Notes under the pieces: model-generated
What the model saw: only the letters and a program-made list of their open reading frames with translations
Told to the model about the DNA's origin: nothing
The model's database searches: none
Program-made: the position numbers and the translations under genes
Shown here: positions 8,918 through 18,340 of the stretch, piece by piece
Layout: every line of letters starts with the position of its first letter
How positions within the stretch are numbered: position 1 is the stretch's first letter
NCBI GenBank assembly: GCA_963575745.1
Contig: CAUYUJ010000196.1
Location: 1-64,000, forward strand
Length of the DNA: 64,000 bases
Source of the DNA: Prorocentrum cordatum
Taxonomy: Eukaryota; Sar; Dinophyceae; Prorocentrales; Prorocentraceae
Direction: 5' to 3'

Positions 8918-10591
8918 CTAGACCACGGGCCCGGGATCGCTCCCGAACACCTCCCAGGAGTCGAGGCTCGCCTCTGGGATCGTCGGCAACGGAGGACGTG
9001 TCGTAGTCGTAGTCGTTGCTCCCGACATGGTCGGCGTGGTAGTGGTCCTCGTCCCGTACGGGTCGGTAACCGTCCAGGGGCCCCCGTCTGCCGCCGTCGC
9101 CTGGTCGTCGATCGGTGGCGGGTAGGACGGCGGAGGAGGGCTGGCTGCCCCGGACGAAGATGCCGCCGCCGAGCCGGCCGCGCCGATGGCCGCTGTCGGG
9201 GCCTGGGGAAAGGGAGCGGCTGCCATCGCTGCTGCAGCTGCCTGCTGAGGAACGTGCCACTGGTCCTCGACCTGCTGCCCCCCGTTGGCCACGTGCGCTA
9301 TGGCCGCCACTGCCGTGCCCACGTTCACGAGCATGAACCCGATCTGGCCGATCGCTGTCTCCATCCCGGAGAGGGTGCCCGCGATGGCATTGACCGACTC
9401 CTGGAGCGTGTCGATGGCTATCGCGAAGTCCGCCATCCTGGTGAGCTGCGCCTTGATGGCGGTGATGCCCTGGAAGATCTGCCGGGGCCCTTCCTCCATC
9501 TGCGTGGGAAGCTGCTGTGTCTGCGTCGCGACCTGGATCATCTGGTCCACCACCGACTGTACCTGGCCCAGCGCTCGAACTCCTTCTGGAATCGCCTGGG
9601 GCTGCCACTGGAGACCCTGGAGCAGACCGTACAGCTGATTCACCGTCGTCAGCGCTGCACCGCCTGCCTTGAACTGCGGGTCGCTGGTCAGGAGGTCCAC
9701 CGCCCTCTGAGCGGATGACGCCGCTGCCCGCGCGGCCTCGGCCGCCGTCGGCACTGCCGGGGCACCTCCTTGACCAGCGCGGCCTCCGGGAATCCATGCA
9801 ATGCGCGCTCCGCAGAGAGTGCATCTCGATCCCGAGCCGCGCTGGTTTCCGTAGTACTTGATCGCCGAGGCTGGGTGACTGCAGTGGGGCGATGCCGTGG
9901 GAGGTGGCTTCCCCGCGGCTGGCCCGAACAGCACCCCTGGCGTCGGCGCCGTCGCTCCTCCTCCGACCGCCGTGGCAGCCGCCGCCCCCTCCGCTGCTGC
10001 GGCCGCCGGAGGCGGTCCTGGTGGCAGAGGTGGCTGGCCGCGGTGTTCGACACCCGCCTGGGCTAGGGCATACAGCGCCTGGTGCATCGTCGGCTGGATG
10101 GTCCCCTCGATCGGTGGAGCTGGGGGCCACTGAGACGCCTCTGCCGCCGCTCCCCACAGCGCTGGCTGCGGCTTCGATGCGGGTTGGTGCTGCTGAAGGT
10201 GCGGAGGAGGCGCCTTCGCCACCGGGGGGCTCGCCGCGGCCTGGGCGGGCCCGAGACTCATCGGCGTCGGCAGCCCACGCAACGCCGCGAGCACCTGGTG
10301 CTGCTGGTCGTCCGAGGCGCTGCTGGCTCCGTGCGACTGCTGGGGCATGGGCACGTCGCTGCCCGCCGCCGCCGTCGCCTCGCTGTGTGCCGCCGAGCCG
10401 GCTGCTCCGGCTGAGGGCTCGAACACCTCCGAGGACACCTCGGAGTCCTCCTCTCTCTCGGCGTGGCGCTGCGCCAGTAACTCCTCGGTAAGCTGCTTGG
10501 CCACAGGCTCCTTCTTCTGGCCTCCGACAACTGGGCGCGCGCCGAGAGCCATCACCATCGCCACACGAAACATGAACATGGAATGAATCAC
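8918..10591 (-). CDS. Disordered Ala/Pro/Gln-rich protein with a C-H-C-C zinc site (element A)
   Basis: A 557-residue ORF. Residues 1-18 are hydrophobic (MFMFRVAMVMAL), then acidic, then long Ala/Pro/Gln linkers. A putative zinc ribbon spans residues 237-260: Cys237, His239, the string IKYYGNQ, Cys257, Cys260 (CTLCG). Residues about 330-430 are helical and probably coiled (ATQTQQLPTQMEEGPRQIFQ; MADFAIAIDTLQESVNAIAG; MLVNVGTAVAAIAHVA). The C-terminal part is poly-Ala/Pro/Thr. I recall a comparable Cys/His segment downstream of protease in dinoflagellate copia polyproteins, where integrase would normally follow; here no integrase is seen. The overlapping 720-codon ORF (10748-8586) in another frame is Arg/Gly/Ser-rich and is rejected. 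Confidence 0.55.
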   Translation of the reverse strand: MIHSMFMFRVAMVMALGARPVVGGQKKEPVAKQLTEELLAQRHAEREEDSEVSSEVFEPSAGAAGSAAHSEATAAAGSDVPMPQQSHGASSASDDQQHQVLAALRGLPTPMSLGPAQAAASPPVAKAPPPHLQQHQPASKPQPALWGAAAEASQWPPAPPIEGTIQPTMHQALYALAQAGVEHRGQPPLPPGPPPAAAAAEGAAAATAVGGGATAPTPGVLFGPAAGKPPPTASPHCSHPASAIKYYGNQRGSGSRCTLCGARIAWIPGGRAGQGGAPAVPTAAEAARAAASSAQRAVDLLTSDPQFKAGGAALTTVNQLYGLLQGLQWQPQAIPEGVRALGQVQSVVDQMIQVATQTQQLPTQMEEGPRQIFQGITAIKAQLTRMADFAIAIDTLQESVNAIAGTLSGMETAIGQIGFMLVNVGTAVAAIAHVANGGQQVEDQWHVPQQAAAAAMAAAPFPQAPTAAIGAAGSAAASSSGAASPPPPSYPPPIDDQATAADGGPWTVTDPYGTRTTTTPTMSGATTTTTTRPPLPTIPEASLDSWEVFGSDPGPVV

Positions 10592-10865
10592 CCAGGATTT
10601 GACTCCGAAGGTGATCGAGATTGGAAGCTTGGAATCGCCGAAACGAATTTGAGCCCAAACTGGCCGCGGAAATCACCGAGACAATCTGAACCCACATGGT
10701 TGCCGCCGAGAAACCGAGAGCTCCGAGGTCGTAAATGGCCCTGCCCACTGATCTGAGGTCGAGGGCTCTGGTCGTCTCGCTGGCCTGGCTCTGGTGGCAC
10801 TCCTCATCCCTAGCTTCTCCGCGGGATCCCGAGGCCCGGACCGTCGCTAGTCTGCTCCGCTGAGC

Positions 10866-12215
10866 TCATGGCTGGCGCTGGTCGCTAAACTCGAGCTCGA
10901 TCGATAAGCGTCGTCCCCAGGCTCGGCCCCGGAGTACGGCACTGCACTTCATTCGATTGAAGCTGAGGGGGAGGAGGTAGAGGACAACCCTGTCAGCGCT
11001 CATCTCCCCGCTGGCGCTCATCACAGGTGGCGATTGCCCAGCGGCCAATACAAAGGAAGACGCTGTCAGAAAAGGATACTTCCGAAGCGCACTGTCTGGG
11101 GTAGCGTGGCCCCCCCTAGTCTCCCGCACGATATCGGCCATGCGGTGACTGGAGCCCAGCTTGGTGACAGGAATGCCCTGAGCTAGAAACTGCGAAATCA
11201 AAAGGTAACGGGGAAGGTCGAGCACGCAGCCTAGGAAATCCAGCAGGTTGACACTCAGTATATGCGGAACGTCCTCGCTCAGCACCGCGGCCTCCGCAAC
11301 TCCCATCACTCCGCCGAGGCGCATCGGATACAGGATGGTACAGATCACTTTTGCCTCGCCTCCGATGTCATGCGCCTTCTTGGGCGCCTTGAACTCTCCT
11401 GGCACTACTGCGTAGCGAAGACCGTGACGAGCCAGCGCCGCGGCCTCTCGGTTCAGCGATGGCAGTCCCACTATGTCACTGCCGGCCCCTGGGTCCACGA
11501 GGCCCTGCGTCGCAGAGGCGTTGAGGTAGACCTCGATGGCCTGCGCCTCGTTCCGGATGCCCTGCAGCTTCTCGAGCTCGTCGTTGCCCATGATCGGATA
11601 GCTGCAGCCGTCGAACGTGTGCCCAGCCAGGCCTCGCTTTGACCGATCAGGTCCCTTGCCGCTGTCCTTCTTCCGCGGCTGAGGACACCCCCGTGACCAG
11701 TGGCCGTTCTCGTTGCAATTCTTGCAGCGGGTGACCTTCATGAGCCTGAGGATCCTCTGACTCGTGGCGCCGGTATCCTCCGGCCTGTCTCCTCGGCCTC
11801 GGCCGCGCGCGCGGCCTCGGCCGCCTGCGCCGCCTCGACCACCGCCACCACGACGTCCGTCGTCGTCACCCCGGCGAAGTCGTGCACCGTAGAACTCGCG
11901 GTCCTGCTTCGCCGCGCGCTTCAGGTCCTTGTTCTGCTTCCAGGACCTGCGCTGCACCTTGCCTGTCATCTGCACGAAGGCCTCGGTGGCATCGTCCTCG
12001 TCGAGATCCAGATCCTCAATCTCCACCAAAATGGCCATGAGGTCTGTCTCGGATAGCTCCTCGTCTTCGTCTGGGTCCTCTCCCGACTCGTCGTAGTACG
12101 ATTCTTCGTCCTGTCGAGCGGTCCCGGAGCCCGAGACCTGGTAAGCCTGGGAGGACGGATGAGGAAGAGGGAGAGAGCTGTGGCCCCGCCCGTCCTCGCC
12201 GTCTTCTGCGGCCAA
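10866..12215 (-). CDS. gag-PR: Gag C-terminal part with CCHC knuckle and aspartic-protease-like domain (element A)
   Basis: Residues 40-80 are strongly acidic; 110-145 are Arg/Gly-rich. A retroviral zinc knuckle is clear at residues 164-177 (CKNCNENGHWSRGC, spacing C-x2-C-x4-H-x4-C). A protease-like domain starts at 238 (GLVDPGAGSDIVGL): the candidate catalytic Asp is residue 241 (codon 11495-11493), but Pro replaces the Thr/Ser that normally follows it. Later residues (AEAAVLSEDVPHILSVNLLDFLG) match the flap and second strand as I recall them from dinoflagellate elements. This ORF is in the same frame as the Gag core upstream (12683-12273); only one TAG at 12275-12273 separates them, so the first Met at 12215 is not the natural start. 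Role: RNA binding and polyprotein processing. Confidence 0.75.
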   Translation of the reverse strand: MAAEDGEDGRGHSSLPLPHPSSQAYQVSGSGTARQDEESYYDESGEDPDEDEELSETDLMAILVEIEDLDLDEDDATEAFVQMTGKVQRRSWKQNKDLKRAAKQDREFYGARLRRGDDDGRRGGGGRGGAGGRGRARGRGRGDRPEDTGATSQRILRLMKVTRCKNCNENGHWSRGCPQPRKKDSGKGPDRSKRGLAGHTFDGCSYPIMGNDELEKLQGIRNEAQAIEVYLNASATQGLVDPGAGSDIVGLPSLNREAAALARHGLRYAVVPGEFKAPKKAHDIGGEAKVICTILYPMRLGGVMGVAEAAVLSEDVPHILSVNLLDFLGCVLDLPRYLLISQFLAQGIPVTKLGSSHRMADIVRETRGGHATPDSALRKYPFLTASSFVLAAGQSPPVMSASGEMSADRVVLYLLPLSFNRMKCSAVLRGRAWGRRLSIELEFSDQRQP

Positions 12216-12272
12216 GACTGGGTGCGAGGCACTGCTGCCAGGCAGCAGCTTCTCGCCGCTGCCGTAGTCGAG

Positions 12273-12683
12273 CTACCTGAGAGCCCAGGCCACGCCCCTG
12301 TAGTCCAGGCCGCCCTTGGTGAGGGCGCGCAGGTTCTGTTGACCTTGCGCGCTCAGTCCTGCACCCTCCTCGAGCATGAGACCCATCATCTTGTCTGACA
12401 TCCATATGTCGCGGCTCTCGGCGTCGGTCATCTGCTGATCGCGCCTCGCCACGAACTGCTTGAGGCTCTCCTTCGAGCCCTTCGTGCACTCGAGCAGTGC
12501 CCTGCGACCTGCTCGGCGCATGTCGTCGCCCTCTCGCTGGCCGCTCATGAGGTCCATTCTCTCGAGGAGGGTGTCCAGCCAGGGGGGGCCGCACAGCACG
12601 TTCTCGCTAATGTCCTCGAACTTCGCCTGCATCGTCCAGTCGAACAGCTTCAAGAAGCGCTCCGGCCGCCTCCACAGCTGCAC
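12273..12683 (-). pseudogene. gag: Gag capsid-like core, ended by an in-frame TAG (element A)
   Basis: Reads as a copia-type Gag: RFLKLFDWTMQAKFEDIS, MDLMSGQREGDDMRRAGRRA, QFVARRDQQM, LEEGAGLSAQGQQNLRALTK. It stops at TAG (12275-12273), just where the sequence continues in the same frame (LDYGSGEKLLPG, then the acidic and zinc-knuckle region). A CAG-to-TAG change is the simplest explanation, though readthrough is possible. Upstream it is cut from the rest of Gag by a frameshift at a T6 run (12715-12720). Function in an intact copy: particle assembly around element RNA. Confidence 0.7.
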
Positions 12684-12684
12684 G

Positions 12685-13258
12685 TCAGTGTCGCGGCTCC
12701 ACGGCTGGATCGCCTTTTTTCCACAGGCGGTAGTGGCCCCATCCCGGCCAGGTAGGCGGGTCTGAGTAGTCGCCTTTTGACCAGCCGCCCTCGTTCCAGT
12801 TGTGGTTCCTCCAGCCGCCCTTGTCGGCGTCCTTCCAGTCGGAGTCCCTGACGCCGTCTCGCTTGGTGTCCTGCTGCTGTCGGCCCCCGGGGCCCCACTT
12901 GTTTGTCGTCAGGCTCCGGCTGTCCACTCTTCCATGGATCGCGGCCGTCGCTCCAGGGATCCTGGCCCCTTGAGCTCTCCTGCCGGCCGCCCTTGGTGCC
13001 GCCGTAGTCGTCGTCTGCGCCGGCGGCGCTGTTGCTGAGCCCTGGGCCGAAGTTTTTCGCTGCGTCCTTCACGGCCTGCCGGATCAGCTGCTTCAGCTGC
13101 TCTGTGACCTGTGGATTCGAGCTCGCCGCGCCTCCGACAGGTGGCGGTGGCGCCGTCCCCTCCCCAGTCCCCTCCGACTGGGCTGAGCGCCCTCCGCCGA
13201 TGACGGCGTACGTCTCGTTCTTCTCATCTCCTGGGCCAGTGTCGTCTGGCCCTGGCAT
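12685..13258 (-). pseudogene. gag: Gag N-terminal region (element A), two frames
   Basis: Coding is plausible from the ATG at 13258 (MPGPDDTGPGDEKNE) through a helical stretch (VTEQLKQLIRQAVKDAAKNF) and a Trp/Gly/Asp-rich stretch, then switches frame near 12890 into WNEGGWSKGDYSDPPTWPGW and GHYRLWKK, typical of the front of Gag. At the T6 run 12715-12720 (A6 in sense) one extra base shifts the frame; with five A the reading would pass into AIQPWSRDTDVQLW and on into the Gag core. The longer ORF to 13462 adds 68 residues of different composition, which I do not accept as natural. Confidence 0.55.
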
Positions 13259-14970
13259 CAATGCCTGCCGTGAATCGGCGCTCTGTCCAGTCCGGTGAGA
13301 GCAGCGCCCGCACAACCGCCCGAGCTGCCCCCGGCACCACCGCTGATCAGCGGTACATGGAGGCGCCCATGCATGCCGCGCCGAACACTGCTCCGCTACC
13401 AACTGTGGCAGCAGCAGGATAAGCAGATGCATTTTGGCCTTGAGCCAGAAAGCGGCAACCACAGTACATCCTTCCCTGAAACACGTACGAACAATCCTGG
13501 CCTCCCGTGAGCTGGAATGTTGGGCTTCACGGGAAAGAACATTATGCTAAACCTATGTCGATAAAACAGGAGAGTCTCCACACATTGATGATGATGCGGA
13601 TGACGGTGATGATGATGCGGTGAGAAGATTCAATCTACGATTCGTATTTCCCCCGGTGATAATGAAGATCGGCCCCGCCAGTCCCCACCGCCGACCAAAA
13701 ATGTATTGGCCGGAGATAATCAACACTCAGGTCTTAGGGGAGGATGCTTCATTATCTGGCGCATGCGGTTAAGCGACCGCCGGCAACCCGAAAAGGAGTC
13801 GCTGCAGGAGTCCTGGCAGGCGAAGGAAAAGACAAGGGAGGCGCATGAGTGCACCCTGGCCGAAAACGTCAAAGAACGACGGCGGAACCGACACACGCAC
13901 GAAGCAGTGGGAAGTCTGGAACACTCGGACAAATAGCCTGGAAATCGGCCACACGCACGGGTGGCCCTAGATTGACCTCCGGTGCGCGGCGCTGAAGGGG
14001 CCGCGGGAAGGCCGAATCCAAATGGTCAGGCCAGCGCTAAGATGCAAGGGCGACACGTGTGGGCCCGCACCAAAAATCCGTCTGGCGAAGGGCCGCTCAT
14101 ACTCGTGACCGGGGGGGGGAAGATCAGGGGGCCGGAACTCCAGCCTCCAGCATACCTTTGCATCGGCAGCCGTTCGCTCTGCGCCGCTGCGGTAAGCAGC
14201 CCGAGCCCACCCAGCGGGGCACCCAGGGCGCGGAGGAGAGAACAGGGGACCGCGGCCGCAGCTGAAAGCGGCGGACGGACAGCGGGGAGAGAGCACTTAC
14301 GCCGCAACACCCACACACACATTTTCTCCCCTGCCAGCGATGCAACACTGCAGCCGCGGTGAACAATGATGGGCCCCATTGGTGTTGGTTGCATTCAGCT
14401 TTGTGGGTGAGGCCAATTTGCTTAGAGAGCGGCAGGACGAGAAACCCGTCCAAAACGAGCAGGGAGAACACACACACACACACACACAAGTGCCCTCTCA
14501 GTCGACCCAGGATCCTGGCCTCGTGAGGCTATCACAGCGTGGGCGTCTGGAACTCTCGCCCCCTCCCCCCCTCCCCACGACCGACTTGTTTACGCCGGCG
14601 GGCCGCTTTCTGACGGACCTCCAGGGCCGGAAGCGGTGCCCGAAGCCGGCCGAGGCCAAGGAAAGAACGCCCGCCGTCGCTTTGCTACTTTCCGAAGCGC
14701 TAGACAGGAACGCGGCTGGCACGCCCGCCCCGCACCGCCCCCCGGGGCTCCCTTCGGAGACCGCTCGGCGTCCGAGCCCGCTCGGCCACCTCGGCGGCCG
14801 AGCGGGCTGGAGTGCCGCGATCCCGTCGGAACGGAGCCCGTTCGGCTCCCCACTCGGCGGTCGAACAGTAGCCCGCCGTCGCGCGCGCGCGGGGGCGGCG
14901 GGCGCCTCCCCAGCCGGCGGGCCAGCGGCGTGGTCCGCGGCGCGCGCCAGCGGCGACGCTGGGGGGAGGA
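13259..14970. other. Spacer without a supported gene
   Basis: No ORF here has a recognisable domain. Contents: a GATGATGATGCGG-like simple run near 13580-13625, an (AC)n run at about 14468-14489, and GC-rich sequence. A possible LTR of element A could lie here, but no second copy exists in the window to define it. Confidence 0.45.
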
Positions 14971-15015
14971 ACGAGGGGAGGGAGGGGGGGGGGGAGGAGG
15001 AGGAGGAGGAGGATC
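14971..15015. repeat. (GGA)n microsatellite
   Basis: Purine run of G and GGA repeats directly read from the sequence; it gives long Pro or Gly/Glu ORFs in several frames that are not genes. Confidence 0.8.
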
Positions 15016-15078
15016 ATAGCAAACCCAAGATGCGCGAAAAATGCCCCAATCCGCAGTACAGCCGGACCTGGGCCAGGA

Positions 15079-15230
15079 TGACATGAGAGCCCTCCGTCGG
15101 CCAAAACAAACAGAACATCCAAGGGCGTCCTCCCCAAAATGCAAAAATAACATCCAACACGCACGAAGAACATCAACCAAAGTACCCTCCCCGAACCGGC
15201 CTCGACCTTACAACTCGGTCCGACTGTACA
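15079..15230. repeat. Dispersed repeat, copy 1 (second copy 61775-61918)
   Basis: About 150 bases match 61775-61918 in the same orientation with scattered differences; shared strings include CCCTCCGTCGGCCAAAAC, ACATCCAACAC and CTCGGTCCGACTGTACAC. On the minus strand one frame reads LADGGLSCHPGPGP, which loosely recalls the NPGP-like string near the start of some LINE ORFs, but the second copy does not keep it. Probably a fragment of a larger repeat family. Confidence 0.7.
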
Positions 15231-15455
15231 CCCTCCCGTCGCGGGTCCGGCAACGGGCAACCGCGCGATGTTCTAAACTCGCTATGTTTCCGCATTCAGG
15301 ATCGACGCTTTCTTTGGTTACCATTTTCTTTCGGGTTTGTGGGATCTGGAGCCGCCGTTTCTTTCAATTACGAGCTCTGTTTTTTCATTCGTTTTCGGTA
15401 TCAATTTTCTTCCCGTTTTCAGGTCCAGAAACGGACTGCGCCTTGCCGCGCCGTT

Positions 15456-15560
15456 TTTGTTGTTGTTGTTGGTGGTGGTGTTGGTGTTGGTGTTGGTGTT
15501 TCTGTTGCTGTTTCTGTTGCTGTTGCTGTTGTTGTTGTTGTTGCTGTTGTTGTTGTTAGT
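15456..15560. repeat. (TTG/TGG/TGC)n microsatellite
   Basis: Continuous trinucleotide run of TTG, GTG and CTG units. It ends in AATCATTATTGTTG, related to the start of the duplicated block at 16.6 and 17.55 kb. Confidence 0.85.
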
Positions 15561-15969
15561 GACTTCTCATTTCTGAAGAATCATTATTGTTGATCCCCCC
15601 GCCGGTGCATACTGTTTTTTCTCAGTCAAAGTGTGCCCCTCGACGCTCGCACCCTGTGTTTTGACAAGGAAAATCTTCCTGGTCAAACTGGGCCCATGGG
15701 CCCCCGGGTTACAACAACAACAACGGCTCCCGCCTGAGACTTCCTTACAGTTTAGCCAGGACCCCAGCTCCTGTTCGAGACTTCCTCGCATGTTATTCAG
15801 GAATCGCGTTTTCGCTTGGGACTTCTTTACTATTTATTCAAGAGTCGCCTTCCCGGCGCTCTGGAGTCGCGCTCTCGCTGGAGACTTGCTTGCAACTTAC
15901 TGAAGAATGGCCTTGCGTTGGAATTTCCTGCAATTTCCCCAAGCGCCGCGCTCCCGAAACCCAGGCACC

Positions 15970-16214
15970 CAGGAGTCGCGCCCTTTGTGGCCCCATGTGC
16001 ATGCCCTTCGTGGCCCCGCTGTCGCCATTTGTGTCCCCCTCACTGTCCTACGTGGCAAGTTGCTACCCTCAGTGGCCCCATAGTTGCCTTCTGTGGCCCC
16101 GCATTATCTGCACTTCGTGGCCCCCGTTCGTTCGAGCTCACGCATTCCCTTTGTGTCCCCGCTGTCGCCCTTCGTGGCCTACTTCGTGCCCTTCGTGGCC
16201 CTGCTGTAGTTCTC
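15970..16214. repeat. Degenerate minisatellite of 'CTTCGTGGCCCC' type
   Basis: Irregular repeats of a string like CCCTTCGTGGCCCC, alternating with CTGTCGCC and CATGTGCATG-like pieces. No gene is supported. Confidence 0.55.
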
Positions 16215-16268
16215 TCTCGCTCTCGCTTTCGCTCGTCGTCGCCGCCGTCGTCGTCGCCGTCGTCTTCG

Positions 16269-16304
<36 letters not shown>

Positions 16305-16305
16305 T
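16215..16305. repeat. (GTC)n microsatellite
   Basis: TCGC/TCGT units pass into an almost pure GTC run at about 16268-16302. Confidence 0.85.
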
Positions 16306-16584
16306 GGTCGGTCCCCTGTCCATCCCTCTTCGGGTCGGGTCGACGGTCCGCGGCCGCCCCGCCGATCAGCGCTGCCGTTGGCCAGGCCGACGGTCCGCGG
16401 CCGCCCCGCCGCCTGCCGGGGCCCGGCCTGCAGGGAAGAAAGGTATACCTCCCAAAAGGGGATCGATCGAAGACGAAGACAGCGGGTATCGAGGGTTTGG
16501 GAAATACGCGTTATTGGACACTCGAGCATGTAAGGGCGAACAGTCTTAAATTGGTTGGTGTTGTTGCTGCTGCTGCTGCTGCTG

Positions 16585-17519
16585 CTGTTGTTGTTGTTGT
16601 TGAACATTATTACTTCTAAAGAATAATTATTGTTGGGGCCCCTGGTGCACGGCCCCCTCGCCGCGCCTAGGCCGCAGCCATGTTTTCATCATTTTCGTGA
16701 GGAAGTCTCCGGCAAAACGGGTTGGTCCGGATCCGGTTGTTTTGTTGTAATCCGCTTTCCCTTGCAAAAAACAATATAAAATGACATTTCTTGTTCTAAC
16801 ATAACCAAACTTTCAAGAATCCCTTGCAAAAAATAGGGTAAAGTGGACATTCGCGCGCGCAAGACGAAATCCTTCCAAAACCTTAGTGTTCGTAGCGATT
16901 TTGACATAAAAACATAAAAAAAACAATGGCTTTTCAAAAACAAAGTGTCAAAATTTCATCCCGCGCGCTCTTGCGGATTTGTAGGAAACCCAACACTTTT
17001 TAAACATTTCTGTCAAACGGGCTTTTGCGAGCAACTTTTTCACGTGCTTCGAACTTCTCCAACAACGGTTGCGCACCTGCCAGGGCCATCATCCCTGTCA
17101 AATAATACCATGCGGGACACATTCGTTTTTCCTTCGCGCGCGCACGCCGAAATCTTCAAAAACCATTGGGTTTCTTAAGGATTTTAGCACCGCGCAACAT
17201 AAAATCATACGAATCGCACCGTACAGGTGTCCAGTGTTGGAACAGGGGGAAAAGTCGTATACTAAGCTAGCGTCCAGAAGATGTTACCACAACAAGTCAC
17301 TGTACCCATGCGCCAGTGTAGTAGCCACGGTCGTCCGCAGGCCACGAAGTGAAGTGTCCGAACGTCATAGGGCGGGAAGCTGGGTGTGGGTGGTGGCGAA
17401 GAGTCGTTTGGAAATTTGGTAGAGCTTGAACCGGCCCCCCCACAAAGTGGGGGTATTGCCCGCCTCCTATGAAAACCCTGGCACTGGTGAGAACGGAGTG
17501 TCCCCACGTGCTAGTAATT
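16585..17519. repeat. Tandem segmental duplication, copy 1
   Basis: Begins TTGTTGTTGTTGAACATTAT, contains AAGAATAATTATTGTTGG, and ends TCCCCACGTGCTAGTAA. The same order of sequence recurs in 17520-18296. Copy 1 carries about 190 bases (17147-17320) where copy 2 has about 40 unrelated GC-rich bases. It is AT-richer than its surroundings, and no ORF is recognised. Probably a non-coding repeat duplicated through its (TTG)n ends. Confidence 0.8.
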
Positions 17520-18296
17520 GTTGTTGTTGTTGTTGAACATTATTTATTCTAAAGAATAATTATTGTTGGGCCCCCTGGTGCGCGCCCCCCCTGCGCCGCC
17601 TAGGCCGCAGCTACATTTTCATCATTTTCGTGAGGAAGCCTCAGAAAAGAGGGTGTGTACAGGATCCGGTTGTTTTGTTGTAATCCGCTTTCCCTTGCAA
17701 AAAACAATAGAAAATTACATTTCTTGTTCTAATATAATCAAATTTCAAGAATCCCTTGCAAAAAATAAGGTAAAGTGGACATTCGCGCGCGCAAGACGAA
17801 ATCCTTCCAAAACCTTAGTGTTCGCAGCGATTTTAACATAAAAACATCAAAAAACCAATGGTTTTTCAACAAAAAAATGTCAAAATCTCATCCCGCGCGC
17901 TCTTGCGGATTCGTAGGAAACCCAACACTTTTTAAACATTTCTGTCAAACGGGCTTTTGCGAGCAACTTTTTCGAACTTCTGCGACAACGGTTGCGCACC
18001 TGCCAGGGCCATCATCCCTGTCAAATAATACCATGCGGGACACATTCGTTTTTTCTTCGCGCGCGCACGCCGTCGTCGTCGGCCGCGGGGCCCTGAATAG
18101 TAGCCACGGTCGTCCGCATGCCACGAAGTGAAGTGTCCGAACGTCATAGGGCGGGAAGCTGGGTGTGGGTGGTGGCGAAGAGTCGTTTGGAAATTTGGTA
18201 GAGCTTGAACCGGCCCCCCCACAAAGTGGGGGTATTGCCCGCCTCCTATGAAAACCCTGGCACTGGTGAGAACGGAGTGTCCCCACGTGCTAGTAA
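17520..18296. repeat. Tandem segmental duplication, copy 2
   Basis: Second copy of the preceding block with point differences and one replaced or deleted interval at about 18070-18100. Ends with CACGTGCTAGTAAG and then a (TTG)n run. Confidence 0.8.
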
Positions 18297-18297
18297 G

Positions 18298-18336
<39 letters not shown>

Positions 18337-18340
18337 GTGT
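18297..18340. repeat. (TTG)n microsatellite
   Basis: About 12 consecutive TTG units immediately after copy 2 of the duplication; similar shorter runs precede both copies. Confidence 0.85.

Larger units (their letters stand above)
1..13258 (-). mobile_element. Giant degenerate retroelement A (partial, continues beyond left edge)
   Basis: Minus-strand coding blocks follow one another from 13258 down to base 1: Gag, CCHC knuckle, retroviral-type protease, zinc-ribbon/disordered segment, proline-rich membrane protein, long Cys/His-containing protein, methyltransferase-like domain, reverse transcriptase, RNase H. Blocks are joined by frameshifts rather than long spacers, so I infer one decayed polyprotein-coding element or a composite of two. 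No LTR partner is visible because the left end lies outside the window. Gag and protease resemble dinoflagellate copia-type elements, while the RT-RNase H at the far end looks different from the copia RT of element B; a composite origin is therefore possible. Confidence 0.65.

Noticed and set aside
8586-10748. 720-codon minus-strand ORF overlapping the zinc-ribbon protein
   Set aside because: Arg/Gly/Ser-rich with no domain; the overlapping frame (8918-10591) has a Cys/His site and helical segments, so this is its shadow.
12232-12248. Perfect palindrome CTGCTGCC-A-GGCAGCAG
   Set aside because: Lies in element A coding sequence, loop and arm design do not match the element B hairpins; single occurrence.
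13259-13462. Upstream extension of Gag A to the Met at 13462
   Set aside because: The extra 68 residues differ in composition from Gag, and the ATG at 13258 begins the sensible reading.
15041-15576. Plus-strand ORFs ending in poly-Leu/Val/Cys
   Set aside because: Produced by the TTG/TGG microsatellite.
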